NCBI GenBank assembly: GCA_964486725.1
Contig: CAZAOK010000007.1
Location: forward strand, 3,229-67,228
Source: M55B154 sp964486725
Lineage (GTDB): Bacteria > Spirochaetota > UBA4802 > UB4802
Direction of reading: 5' to 3'
DNA length: 64,000 nt
How positions within the stretch are numbered: position 1 is the first letter of the stretch; each line of letters begins with the position of its first letter. Below the pieces are notes generated by a model that had not been told where the DNA came from, made no database searches, and saw nothing but the letters and a program-made list of their open reading frames with translations. Shown in pieces: positions 34,272 to 43,525 of this stretch. The translations under genes and the position numbers were made by a program.

Positions 34272-36866
34272 TCAGGTCTTATCCATGAAAAAACTCACGA
34301 CTTTTTGTGTTCTTATGTCAGACATGAGAAATAAAGAAGGAATATCATCATATACCTGGATTATAGAGGAATACCTGGCTCCATCGTCAAGGAAAGTTTC
34401 AAGTGGAACATAATATTTTTCAATTAATTCAAGATTGAATAGTACATCTTTTTTTTCCGGCAGAAGAGCGATATAAAATATTTCCGATTCAACGAGGTCC
34501 TGAAAAAAATGAGTGCCATAGGATAGTTCGGGGACGAAGTCGCCTCCCATGAGGGCCATTTCTACCAGGATGGAAGTGTTGTTGATCTCAGAAAATCTTA
34601 CAGGAATACCAAGGGATGGTGTAGTCGTTCCCCACCTGCCGGGGCCTATCAACATTACAGATGTATCACTCCTGCCAGGTGTGAGACGGTTCAGCTTACC
34701 TATGTAACGGGCAATATCATATTTCTGAGTCTGATTCAGGGAGGAGTAATTACCGGGGTGTACATATATTACCCGTTTGACCGGCAGCACAACGTTTCCA
34801 CCAAGGAAGTGACCGGGAGAAGAAATAAAATAATTATCCGGCTGCAGGATTTCAGGTATATCAACCGGGGCAGTTTCCCATTTTGTCTGCTGTGGCCTGC
34901 ACTGGACAATATTGATGCGATAATTATTATCCTCGGTAAAATTTACGGTAAATTCGATATCCACGGGATAGTCATAGGCATCTTCAAGGGTTTGGAGTAT
35001 ACTTTTCATCTGTGAAGCAAATGATGTATTCTCAATAAAATTGTCAAAATCAATTATCCATGCCTGGTTGCCGGAATTTCCATGCCTGCGCATGTCGATT
35101 TCAAGTTCAGTATCACGGGTGGCGATCTGGTTAAGATTTTTAATATTATTCATGTTGATTAAATCATGAATGTGCCGGGTGCGTATACGGTTTTCTGGAA
35201 TATCAAGTATGTCAATTTCATGCTGAGAGTAATTTCTTGCGTCCTCGGTGTTGCCATGAGGTTTTTGCATGGGTCTGTCAAGGGAGATGATCCTGGGGTA
35301 ATCGTCCTCAACCCTGTTTACCGCCCGGGTGGCAAGGCCGGCTACCAGTCTTAACATGCCAGCGTCGGGGTTGATCTCATTGTCCCAGACGAATGTATTA
35401 TAGGATAAACCAACCCCACCCATATCAGGATAGTAATATTCTCCGTGATATGATCCTGACACACGCTGCACAAGAAGACCCATTTGCTCGTCCTGTTTGT
35501 CCAGGCCGCGGCGATGCCTGTATTCAAGAGCTTCGACACCCATTGTGCTGGCGAATACTTTTCTTACCGTATCGGCAAATTCAGAAAAACGTTCTTCGGG
35601 GGACCCCTGGTTTACCAGGAAGTAACTTTCATACTTTCCCGCAAAAGCATTTCCGTAACTGTCTTCAAGAAGACTGCTTGAGCGTATGATAATAGGTGAT
35701 TGTCCATAATATTCAATTATAGCTTGAAATTTCTGCTTTATTGATTCGGGGAATGTTCCCTGCAGCAACAGGTCGTGTAATTCTGCCGCGGCTGAAAAAT
35801 ATTCTTCATCACTCTTGTGCCGCATGAACAGGTGCCACCAGCCATTCTGTACCAGGTAGGTATAATACACATCTGAGCCTATATAAAAAGAATCGTGGGG
35901 TTCTATCCTGTTGCGGATCTCCCTGTCGCAATTGGCATTGATAATACTCCTGGCAAGCAGCATCCCTACAGTCTTTCCGCCGATATACCCTGTACCGGTA
36001 AGCCTGTCTTTCAGCAGTATGAAATCTTCAAGGGTGATGTACTTTTTGGCTAAATAAAGAATCCTTTCGTCCCGGCTTATAATGGCTTTCGAAATACTGT
36101 TGTGAAGATTCTCGATCTCCTCGTGAGAGGTCGGATGTGTAAGAGCCTCGTCCACTTTAAGGAATATCCTGTCCCAGTAATCAAGATTTCTCAGGGTGCT
36201 TTCTGATCCTTTATTCTGTATATGAGTACTAAGACGGGTTACATCAACACTGTCCGTTATTGGTTTCAGCACGTCACCTTTTAAAAGATGTGGAAAAAAC
36301 ATGGTGGTAGAAAAACGTTTCCAGACTTTGAGGGGATGCACATATAGATACCCTTCCGAATTATAGATATTTATAAGTAACTGTGTTGTCTCACGAATAG
36401 CGGCGATTGTATTAAATGAAATAGTATTGTGCATCAATGAGAAGTAGGCGATGGTTTCCAGGTCGAAGAGATAGGGGCAAATGACCATAAAGAAATTACC
36501 GATCATCAAATCATTAACCCACGCGGAATGAAGATCAGAGAGTGAGTCGAATACATAATATACTCCATTACCTTCATCCCTGATAATGGAGTATATGCTG
36601 CTGGTAAATGACTCAAAACCACTGTTGGCGTCAAGGGTGTAGTTGGTGCTGTACTGGCCAGGCTGCAGTATGGGTTCATGTTCGGCGAAGCGAATATATA
36701 CAACCCGGTTGCCTTCTTGTAACGCGCTGTCTGCAAAGGGGACGGCAAACCTTTTATAGTCATCAACATGGTCTACCTGCCATACAACGTTATCACCAAG
36801 CCGAAGCCCATTGAACACATTATCCAGGTTTTCTATTCCCGTTGTTTTCTTCTCCAGTCGTTTCAT
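34272..36866 (-). CDS. degenerate KaiC-like domain fused to a PEP-synthase ATP-binding domain
   Basis: 864 residues. The first 200 or so start KTTGIENLDNVFNGLRLGDN, like KaiC/RadA RecA-fold domains, but the Walker A loop (GxxGxGKT) is gone, leaving QVDHVDDYKRF, so it should not hydrolyse ATP. From about 290 (TGYIGGKTVGMLLAR) to 690 (INIVQCRPQQT) it matches the PEP/pyruvate-binding N-terminal domain of PEP synthase (PF01326), with IIRSSSLLEDS. The phospho-histidine and PEP-binding domains of a true PEP synthase are absent; instead there are about 180 unrecognised residues. A phosphotransfer or sensing role is possible but unproven. It lies between gdhA and the FMN glutamate-synthase-like gene. 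Confidence 0.75.
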   Translation of the reverse strand: MKRLEKKTTGIENLDNVFNGLRLGDNVVWQVDHVDDYKRFAVPFADSALQEGNRVVYIRFAEHEPILQPGQYSTNYTLDANSGFESFTSSIYSIIRDEGNGVYYVFDSLSDLHSAWVNDLMIGNFFMVICPYLFDLETIAYFSLMHNTISFNTIAAIRETTQLLINIYNSEGYLYVHPLKVWKRFSTTMFFPHLLKGDVLKPITDSVDVTRLSTHIQNKGSESTLRNLDYWDRIFLKVDEALTHPTSHEEIENLHNSISKAIISRDERILYLAKKYITLEDFILLKDRLTGTGYIGGKTVGMLLARSIINANCDREIRNRIEPHDSFYIGSDVYYTYLVQNGWWHLFMRHKSDEEYFSAAAELHDLLLQGTFPESIKQKFQAIIEYYGQSPIIIRSSSLLEDSYGNAFAGKYESYFLVNQGSPEERFSEFADTVRKVFASTMGVEALEYRHRRGLDKQDEQMGLLVQRVSGSYHGEYYYPDMGGVGLSYNTFVWDNEINPDAGMLRLVAGLATRAVNRVEDDYPRIISLDRPMQKPHGNTEDARNYSQHEIDILDIPENRIRTRHIHDLINMNNIKNLNQIATRDTELEIDMRRHGNSGNQAWIIDFDNFIENTSFASQMKSILQTLEDAYDYPVDIEFTVNFTEDNNYRINIVQCRPQQTKWETAPVDIPEILQPDNYFISSPGHFLGGNVVLPVKRVIYVHPGNYSSLNQTQKYDIARYIGKLNRLTPGRSDTSVMLIGPGRWGTTTPSLGIPVRFSEINNTSILVEMALMGGDFVPELSYGTHFFQDLVESEIFYIALLPEKKDVLFNLELIEKYYVPLETFLDDGARYSSIIQVYDDIPSLFLMSDIRTQKVVSFFMDKT

Positions 36867-36897
36867 GAGCTAACCCTTTAAGCCCTTACATGGTTGA

Positions 36898-38493
36898 TCA
36901 ATATTCAGCACCTTCCATCAGGATCTCATCTGCTTCTTCCCTGTAGGCATCCATTACATATGATATACCTGATACAGAGGCAGCTTCTTCTGTAAGTGCC
37001 ATAAGATCTTCACGGCATATGGTGGCAGTTTTAAAATTTCTGCTGCCGGCCATAATCTGTTGAAGACCGACTTTAAGCTTCTGGGTGAAAGTATAAATGC
37101 CAATAGCTCCCAGAGGAAGTGTGTCAACTTCCTTCCCGTAGATATCACGAAGCTCCTCGTAGGTAACGAAAATTTCTTCTTTTGTGGTGCCATTAACAGC
37201 GATGTTTTTTGGAAGCTTGTCTTCTTTCAACCATTTTTCAATATTTTTGCCTACCATTCCGGGGATCATCAGGCCTCTTCCCATGCATACTGCTTTGAAG
37301 TATGGAGCACCCATGGCAAGAACCTTGAATATATGGTCTTCGGTGGAAAATCCGCCTGCCATGGCAAGGTCGGGAACCCACATGCCTTTTGAGGTGAGTT
37401 GTCTCATCATCTCGTATGCCATGCTCTGGAGATAAAATGTCGGTACCCCCCATTCTTCCATCATGCGCCATGGGCTCATTCCTGTGCCCCCGGGGGCGCC
37501 GTCAATGGTAAGCAGGTCTATACCGGCTTCTGAAGACCACCTGATTGCTGCTGCCAGTTCCCTGCGGCCATATGCACCTGTCTTGAGGGTAACCCTTTTT
37601 GCTCCAAGAGATCTCAGGCGTTCTACCTCTTGCAGGAAATCGTGCTTGTCAATGAAACCAAGTCTTGAATGTCTTTCGAATTCCTTGATGGAGCCGGACT
37701 TGAAGGCAGCCTGGTTTCCTTTTTTGGTCGGATCGGGGGTAACGATGTAGCCTCGATTTTTAAGCTCAACGGCCCTTTCAATGTTGTTTACCTTTATCTC
37801 GCCGCCAATGCATTTGGCACCCTGGCCCCATTTCAGTTCTACGGTCTCTACACCCAGTTCTCTTATCACGTATTCGGCTACACCAAGCATGGTGTCCTCA
37901 ACGTTCAGCTGGACAATGATGTCTCCCATATCACTTTTGTACTTTCTGAAGGTTTCAACCCTTCGGGCCATTTCGGGTGATTTTTTAACTTTTCCGTTGG
38001 AGTCAAGTTCCAGTTTTGGGTCTACCCCGCATACATTTTCTCCGCAGACAAGGGCGATACCTGATATGGCCGCTCCAATTGCGAAATGCTCCCAGTTATT
38101 CATGGCAATATCTGTTGAACCAAGGGCCCCGGTAAATACCGGAATATCCAGTTTTATCCTGTTGCGATTGCCGATCCATGTCTCTGTGGATACATCCGGA
38201 AATCTTGCCGTCTCCGGCCCGGGGTCAAGTAAACCATGAGCACCGGTGGCATATCCCTGTATGTTCAGATGAGAGTAGTCGACGGGATAATCTTTATCGG
38301 CACCGGCGGTGACCTCACCGAATGGCCCGGGGTACAGTACATCACGTCCGCGCATTGTTGCCTGGAATATTTCGCAGTTTCCCACGCAGCCGTCCACGCA
38401 TCGTGAACAAATACCCGATTGCGGGGTAACATGGCGTGACCTGTTGGTGGTTCTGGTGGCATCGTTGGCATTTGGTCTTTGTAAATTACCCAT
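36898..38493 (-). CDS. FMN-binding glutamate-synthase-like protein with N-terminal cysteine cluster
   Basis: 531 residues. The central and C-terminal part is the FMN TIM barrel of glutamate synthase (GltB2-type, PF01645), with VELKWGQGAKCIGGE, TIDGAPGGTGMSP and MAGGFSTEDH. The N-terminus has cysteines 29, 32, 36 and 40 (CSRCVDGCVGNC), a likely Fe-S site. There is no glutamine amidotransferase domain, so ammonia would have to come from elsewhere or the reaction differs. It is divergent from the second NfnB/GltD-like gene (38770), an obvious electron-donor partner. The same FMN-only type occurs in archaea and Thermotogae. Exact substrate unproven. Confidence 0.8.
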   Translation of the reverse strand: MGNLQRPNANDATRTTNRSRHVTPQSGICSRCVDGCVGNCEIFQATMRGRDVLYPGPFGEVTAGADKDYPVDYSHLNIQGYATGAHGLLDPGPETARFPDVSTETWIGNRNRIKLDIPVFTGALGSTDIAMNNWEHFAIGAAISGIALVCGENVCGVDPKLELDSNGKVKKSPEMARRVETFRKYKSDMGDIIVQLNVEDTMLGVAEYVIRELGVETVELKWGQGAKCIGGEIKVNNIERAVELKNRGYIVTPDPTKKGNQAAFKSGSIKEFERHSRLGFIDKHDFLQEVERLRSLGAKRVTLKTGAYGRRELAAAIRWSSEAGIDLLTIDGAPGGTGMSPWRMMEEWGVPTFYLQSMAYEMMRQLTSKGMWVPDLAMAGGFSTEDHIFKVLAMGAPYFKAVCMGRGLMIPGMVGKNIEKWLKEDKLPKNIAVNGTTKEEIFVTYEELRDIYGKEVDTLPLGAIGIYTFTQKLKVGLQQIMAGSRNFKTATICREDLMALTEEAASVSGISYVMDAYREEADEILMEGAEY

Positions 38494-38769
38494 AATAGAT
38501 CTCCTTTTATTAGTAATGCTAAAGTTAATTGTAAGTATAGCTATATATGTTTATTATTTATTATTACTTACAATATAATATATAAACATTTACTATTGCT
38601 ATACATAATACAGTATATATGCATTATTTTACATGATCGTAACATTACCGGATTATAGTTCCATTCCTGATATGACATGGAAACGTACTCCCTTTATTTA
38701 CTTGACTGTGATATAATTAATTGGAAAGTTTATAGAGGTGAACTGAGATTATACCGAAAGGTGGAAGAT
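38494..38769. promoter_or_regulatory. divergent regulatory region with nested inverted repeats
   Basis: 276 A+T-rich bases between the FMN glutamate-synthase-like gene and the second nfnB/gltD gene. ATTGTAAGTA (38528-38537) and TACTTACAAT (38565-38574) are perfect complements 27 bases apart. GTATAGC (38535-38541) with GCTATAC (about 38597-38603), and ATGTTTAT with ATAAACAT, give further dyads. This looks like an operator region controlling both genes. The regulator is unknown. Confidence 0.45.
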
Positions 38770-40167
38770 ATGAGTAAAAGAATCCCAAGACAGAAGATGC
38801 CGGAACAGGATCCCGATGTCAGAAAGCGCAATTTCCAGGAAGTACCCCTTGGATATGACGAGGAGACCGCGGTTATTGAAGCTGAGCGATGCCTGCAATG
38901 CAAAAATCCTACCTGCATGGACGGATGTCCTGTTGCAATAAATATACCAGGTTTTATTCTGGAAATTACCAAAAGGAATTTTCTTGAAGCTGCCAGGATC
39001 ATTAAGGAAACCAATGCCCTGCCGGCTGTTTGCGGACGGGTATGCCCGCAGGAAGACCAGTGTGAAATAAAATGTGTGCTGGCTAAAAAGTTTGAACCCG
39101 TGGCCATAGGCAGGCTGGAGCGATTTGTTGCCGACTATGAAAGGGAAAAGGAGCATCTACCCCCTGTGAAGATAGAGAAACCCAGGGATAAGCGGGTAGC
39201 CATCATAGGTTCAGGGCCGGCGGGTCTGACCGCGGCAGGAGAACTGGCTAAAAAGGGATACTCTGTTACCGTGTTTGAAGCACTGCACAAGGCAGGCGGG
39301 GTGCTTGTATATGGTATTCCAGAGTTCAGGCTTCCCAAGGAGATGGTGCAGTATGAAATCGATGCCCTGAAATCGCTTGGAGTAGAAATTGTTCTTAACA
39401 GGGTGATCGGTTCAGCTGAAACCATAAATGATCTTTTATCCCAGGGGTTTGATGCCGTATTTATCGGCACGGGGGCGGGACTTCCCATGTTTTTGAATAT
39501 CCCGGGTGAAAACCTGCAGGGAATATATACTGCCAATGAATACCTTACCCGTGCGAACCTGATGAAAGCCTACAGGTTTCCGGAATATGATACCCCAATC
39601 GTAAAGGGGGACAGTATCGCCGTAGTAGGGGGCGGAAACGTTGCCATGGATTCGGCACGGACGGCACTTCGGCTGGGCAGTAAAAATGTCTATCTCATTT
39701 ACCGCAGATCACGTGAAGAGATGCCCGCCCGTGACGAGGAGATTCATCACGCCGAAGAAGAGGGTATTAACTTTCAGCTTCTTACCAACCCCACGCGTTT
39801 TATCGGTGATGATAATGGCAGGGTTACTTCGGTGGAGTGCCTGCGCATGGAACTTGGAGAACCTGATGCATCCGGGCGGAGGCGTCCCCTGCCTGTTGAT
39901 GGTTCGGAATTTACCATAGATATTGATGCGGCAATTATTGCCATCGGGAACAATCCAAACCCCCTTATACCAGCAACCACCCCCGGACTCGAGACAAGCA
40001 AATGGGGAAATATAAATGCTGATGAAGAATCCATGAAAACATCGAAAAAAGGAGTATTCGCCGGCGGAGATATTGTCACGGGAGCGGCAACAGTGATCGA
40101 GGCCATGGGGGCAGGCAGAAAAGCTGCCCTGTCTATTCATGAATATCTTGAAAGCGGAACATGGTAA
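38770..40167 (+). CDS. second NfnB/GltD-like flavoprotein
   Basis: 465 residues, the same length as and very similar to the NfnB at 30449-31846. It has two N-terminal [4Fe-4S] cysteine sets (CLQCKNPTCMDGC, CGRVCPQEDQCEIKC), FAD (GSGPAGL) and NADPH (GGGNVAMD) motifs. Start at ATG 38770 with GGTGGAAG just upstream; the open frame to 38677 has no site. No nfnA is adjacent. Instead it is divergent from the FMN glutamate-synthase-like gene, so it is probably the NADPH-dependent small subunit (GltD role) of that unusual enzyme. asnS follows. Confidence 0.85.
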   Translation: MSKRIPRQKMPEQDPDVRKRNFQEVPLGYDEETAVIEAERCLQCKNPTCMDGCPVAINIPGFILEITKRNFLEAARIIKETNALPAVCGRVCPQEDQCEIKCVLAKKFEPVAIGRLERFVADYEREKEHLPPVKIEKPRDKRVAIIGSGPAGLTAAGELAKKGYSVTVFEALHKAGGVLVYGIPEFRLPKEMVQYEIDALKSLGVEIVLNRVIGSAETINDLLSQGFDAVFIGTGAGLPMFLNIPGENLQGIYTANEYLTRANLMKAYRFPEYDTPIVKGDSIAVVGGGNVAMDSARTALRLGSKNVYLIYRRSREEMPARDEEIHHAEEEGINFQLLTNPTRFIGDDNGRVTSVECLRMELGEPDASGRRRPLPVDGSEFTIDIDAAIIAIGNNPNPLIPATTPGLETSKWGNINADEESMKTSKKGVFAGGDIVTGAATVIEAMGAGRKAALSIHEYLESGTW

Positions 40168-40212
40168 AGGTTAGCGCGACGATTATAATTTTTCAAATGG
40201 ATAATGTGGGTT

Positions 40213-41598
40213 ATGAAAAGAACACGTATTGTTGAACTTATTGATGCCGACTCAAATGATTTTGATGTGCTGGCCAGGGGCTGGGTGCGAACCAGGCGCG
40301 AGTCGAAGGATTTCTATTTCATCGAAATAAATGACGGCTCATGCATGAGAAATCTGCAGGTTGTGGTGAGTGCCGGTATTGAGGGATATGAGGACATGGC
40401 CCGTATTGCCACGGGAGCCAGCATCGAGGTTTCGGGCCGGCTTGTGGCCTCACCGGGTGAGGGACAGAAAAACGAGGTGCAGGCACAGCGGATCAGTTTG
40501 ATTGGAGAAGCAGACCCGGATACTTTTCCCCTGCAGAAGAAACGGCATTCTTTTGAATTTTTACGTGAAATTGCCCATCTTCGGCCAAGAACCAATACCT
40601 TCGGGGCGGTTTTCAGGGTTCGTAACGTGCTCTCTTATGCCATTCACACGTTCTTTCAGGAAAAAGGTTTCGTGTATGTGCATACCCCGATAATCACCGG
40701 AAGTGATTGCGAGGGAGCGGGGGAGATGTTCAGGGTGACTACCCTGGACATGAACAGGGTGCCCATGACTGAAGGTGGGGTTGATTACAGTCAGGATTTC
40801 TTCGGTACACAGTCAGGCCTGACGGTTAGCGGCCAGCTTGAGGGTGAGATGCTGTCGATGGCTCTTGGTGATGTGTATACATTTGGTCCAACTTTCAGGG
40901 CGGAAAATTCAAATACCACCAGGCACCTGTCGGAATTCTGGATGGTAGAACCGGAGATGGCCTTTGCCACCCTTGAAGACGACTATGCCCTTGCCGAGGA
41001 ATTTTTGAAGTACATCTTTTCGTATACACTGCGGAACGCTGCAGAAGATATGGAGTTTTTTAATACCAGGATAAAAAAGGGGATAATTGACACCCTGCAG
41101 CACATCATGGAAAGCCCTTTCGAGGTGATGGAATATAGCGAGGCGGTGAAGCTTCTTTCTGCTTCCGGTGAAAAATTCGAATACCCTGTAGAGTGGGGCA
41201 GTGACCTGCAGACCGAGCATGAGCGCTGGCTGACTGAAAAAAAATGTAAAAAACCTGTGGTGGTTATCAATTATCCCAAGGACATAAAGGCATTCTACAT
41301 GAAACGCAACGATGATGATAAAACGGTACGGGCAATGGATGTTCTGGTTCCCGGTGTTGGTGAAATCATCGGCGGCAGTGAGCGTGAAGACAGGCTCCGG
41401 TTCCTTGAAGACAGGATGAAAGAAATGGGGCTTAACCCGGCGGAGTACTGGTGGTATCTTGATCTTCGTCGGTATGGTTCGGCTCCTCATGCCGGTTTTG
41501 GCCTGGGATTTGAACGGACGGTTCAGTTCATTACCGGGATGCAGAATATTCGTGACGTGATACCTTTTCCAAGGACCCCGGGGAATGCGCGATTTTAA
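40213..41598 (+). CDS. asnS: asparaginyl-tRNA synthetase
   Basis: 461 residues. An N-terminal OB-fold anticodon-binding domain (about 1-115, VLARGWVRTRRESKDFYFIEINDGS) is followed by the class II catalytic core with motif 2 (FRAENSNTTRHLSEFWMVEPEMAF) and motif 3 (GFGLGFERTVQFITG). The H-x-x-E-F-W-M-x-E-P-E sequence of motif 2 marks AsnRS rather than AspRS. I prefer ATG 40213 over 40204; neither has a clear site. It follows the GltD-like gene, and its last 14 bases overlap the start of the propeller lipoprotein gene. Confidence 0.95.
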   Translation: MKRTRIVELIDADSNDFDVLARGWVRTRRESKDFYFIEINDGSCMRNLQVVVSAGIEGYEDMARIATGASIEVSGRLVASPGEGQKNEVQAQRISLIGEADPDTFPLQKKRHSFEFLREIAHLRPRTNTFGAVFRVRNVLSYAIHTFFQEKGFVYVHTPIITGSDCEGAGEMFRVTTLDMNRVPMTEGGVDYSQDFFGTQSGLTVSGQLEGEMLSMALGDVYTFGPTFRAENSNTTRHLSEFWMVEPEMAFATLEDDYALAEEFLKYIFSYTLRNAAEDMEFFNTRIKKGIIDTLQHIMESPFEVMEYSEAVKLLSASGEKFEYPVEWGSDLQTEHERWLTEKKCKKPVVVINYPKDIKAFYMKRNDDDKTVRAMDVLVPGVGEIIGGSEREDRLRFLEDRMKEMGLNPAEYWWYLDLRRYGSAPHAGFGLGFERTVQFITGMQNIRDVIPFPRTPGNARF

Positions 41599-42967
41599 AC
41601 GAATTACAGTTGAGTATTTTCTGTTGGCGGGTATTGTGGCGGGTCTTGTTTTTTTCGGGGGATGTGTTACCACGGGGAAGATGGACGCGCCACTGCCCCC
41701 GTCCTCCCAGAGAGAACTGGTTAAGACGATGCCCTGGCAGCTTACCCTGCAGCCGGGGAAAAATGTGCGGGTATACATAAACGGCAAGAAAACGACTTAT
41801 ACGTGGATATCACTTGACAAGTCAATGCGGACCATGCGGTTGCAGGTGCCTCTCTACAGGGACAGGCTTGGTTTTGATCTTGACGTGAAAAAGAAGGGTT
41901 ACCGGGATTTTTCCGCCCGGGTAATGCTGCAGGGACGGGAATCCCGTTACCTTGATCAACCCTTTTTTGTGGCCCTTGACCCTGCCGGTAACCAGCACCG
42001 CTTTCTGCATTACTGGAAAACCGGGCGGCAGCCCAAGAGCGTACGGTTTATTGATAATCAGCGGGTTGCCGTTCCTCTGTTGAATGATACCGGCATTGAT
42101 ATTATTAATATTCAAACTGGAAAAACTACCCGGATTGCTCCCCCGGAAAAGTTTGCAGCTAAAGAGGGATTTGTGGAAAGCCTGGTGATAGGCAGCAAAA
42201 ATGAACTCTGGATATCACAGATGAACACCGGGGCACTGCATGTGTTTGACAGCAAAAGCCTGGAATATAAAAAAACTGTACAGACAAAGGGAATTTGGGG
42301 AAAGGTGCTGCTGTATGATCAGGGCCGAAAGAGGGTTTATTTCTCTAACTGGGAAAGTAAGGATATATCAGTTATCGATGCAGACAAATACGAAGAGCTT
42401 ATCAGGTTACCGGCAAAGGGTGTGCCCAGGGGGATGGTATTGTCAGAGGATGGCAGTTATCTCTACGTATGTCAATACGGAAGAGATAATGCCGTAGACT
42501 GCCGCGGGCGGATGGTGAAAATATCACTGGAAAATAATAAGATTGTATCCTTTTTTGGAACCACTGGTGCCAAACGTCACGCGGTACCCCTCTACAAAAA
42601 AGGTCTTCTTTTCGTTTCAGACATGTCACGGGATGAGGTTGTCCCCTACCGGTTTGATGATGAGCGTTTCCTCGGGGCTATCGGTGTATATTACCATCCC
42701 AATACCATTGTCCTTTCTCCGGACAGGAAAATGCTCTACGTGTCATGCAGGGGGAAGAATAATCCGAAGAGTTATCTTTTGAAAGGATACGACCTGGGCA
42801 GGATATACGTTATTGATACCGTGAAATTGAAGGTTGTTGAATACTGGAAAGGGGGTAACCAGCCAACCGGGCTTGACGTGTCACCTGATGGCAGGTTCGT
42901 GGTTTTTTCAGATTTTCTCGATGACGCGATCAGGGTATACCGGCGGCCCGGTGCATCTTCTCCTTGA
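41585..42967 (+). CDS. YVTN-type beta-propeller lipoprotein
   Basis: 460 residues. The signal sequence ends in the lipobox VFFGGC, giving a lipidated Cys27. A domain of about 100 residues (LQPGKNVRVYINGKKTTYTW) comes first, then repeated YVTN/NHL-type blades (GMVLSEDGSYLYVCQYGRD, TIVLSPDRKMLYVSCRGKN, GLDVSPDGRFVVFSDFLDD). Such propellers in the envelope bind proteins or ligands; no enzyme site is visible. Its start overlaps the end of asnS, so it may be translationally coupled. The rpiB promoter overlaps its 3' end. Confidence 0.75.
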   Translation: MRDFKRITVEYFLLAGIVAGLVFFGGCVTTGKMDAPLPPSSQRELVKTMPWQLTLQPGKNVRVYINGKKTTYTWISLDKSMRTMRLQVPLYRDRLGFDLDVKKKGYRDFSARVMLQGRESRYLDQPFFVALDPAGNQHRFLHYWKTGRQPKSVRFIDNQRVAVPLLNDTGIDIINIQTGKTTRIAPPEKFAAKEGFVESLVIGSKNELWISQMNTGALHVFDSKSLEYKKTVQTKGIWGKVLLYDQGRKRVYFSNWESKDISVIDADKYEELIRLPAKGVPRGMVLSEDGSYLYVCQYGRDNAVDCRGRMVKISLENNKIVSFFGTTGAKRHAVPLYKKGLLFVSDMSRDEVVPYRFDDERFLGAIGVYYHPNTIVLSPDRKMLYVSCRGKNNPKSYLLKGYDLGRIYVIDTVKLKVVEYWKGGNQPTGLDVSPDGRFVVFSDFLDDAIRVYRRPGASSP

Positions 42968-42992
42968 CATAAATGTATTTCTGCACTGTAAT
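42964..42992 (+). promoter_or_regulatory. promoter of the rpiB operon
   Basis: TTGACA at 42964-42969, a 17-base spacer and TGTAAT at 42987-42992, overlapping the last codon of the propeller gene. Confidence 0.6.
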
Positions 42993-43065
42993 CAATTACG
43001 CAGGGGACGCGTTTTGCTGACAGGCGCCCTTTATGAGATATCGTTACACTGAGAGGGGTACATCT

Positions 43066-43503
43066 ATGAAAATGGCCATCGGTTCTGATCATGCCGGGGT
43101 GGAACTTAAACGTTTCATACAGGAATCCATACCAGAAGTTGATTTTATTGACGTGGGAACAGATAGCGGGGAATCATGTGATTACCCTGATTATATTAAG
43201 CTGGTGGCTCAGAAGATACAGCGGGGAGAGGTCGATGCCGGGATCGCTATTTGCGGTACGGGTATCGGCGCGAGCCTGGTTGCCAATAAACATAAGGGAA
43301 TACGGGCAGCATTGTGTACCAATGAATTCATGGCGGACATGTCCCGCAGGCACAATAACGCCAATGTTCTTGTGCTGGGCTCCCGGGTTGTGGGACTTGA
43401 TCTTGCCCAGAGGATCGCGCAAACTTTCATAAAAAGCGGGTTTGAAGGGGGAAGACATCAAAGGAGACTGGATAAACTTGCCGATATAGAGAATAACCAG
43501 TAA
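43066..43503 (+). CDS. rpiB: ribose-5-phosphate isomerase B
   Basis: 145 residues, starting at ATG 43066 with GAGAGGGG upstream; the frame to 43033 is not needed. RpiB/LacAB family: IGSDHAGVELK at the start, DYPDY, then the active-site CGTGIGASLVANK with its catalytic Cys, and later NNANVLVLGSR. It interconverts ribose 5-phosphate and ribulose 5-phosphate in the pentose phosphate pathway. First gene of a run with the LamG-like protein, the cyclic-nucleotide/glucoamylase protein and the tRNA nucleotidyltransferase. Confidence 0.95.
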   Translation: MKMAIGSDHAGVELKRFIQESIPEVDFIDVGTDSGESCDYPDYIKLVAQKIQRGEVDAGIAICGTGIGASLVANKHKGIRAALCTNEFMADMSRRHNNANVLVLGSRVVGLDLAQRIAQTFIKSGFEGGRHQRRLDKLADIENNQ

Positions 43504-43525
43504 TTCAATAATAAGGATCGGCGGC

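Noticed and set aside
34272..36866. Calling this protein PEP synthase or pyruvate phosphate dikinase
   Set aside because: The phospho-histidine swivelling domain and the PEP-binding barrel are missing; only the ATP-binding domain is present.
40909..41787. A 292-codon minus-strand frame opposite asnS
   Set aside because: It is antisense to well-conserved AsnRS motifs and has no ribosome site or recognisable domain.
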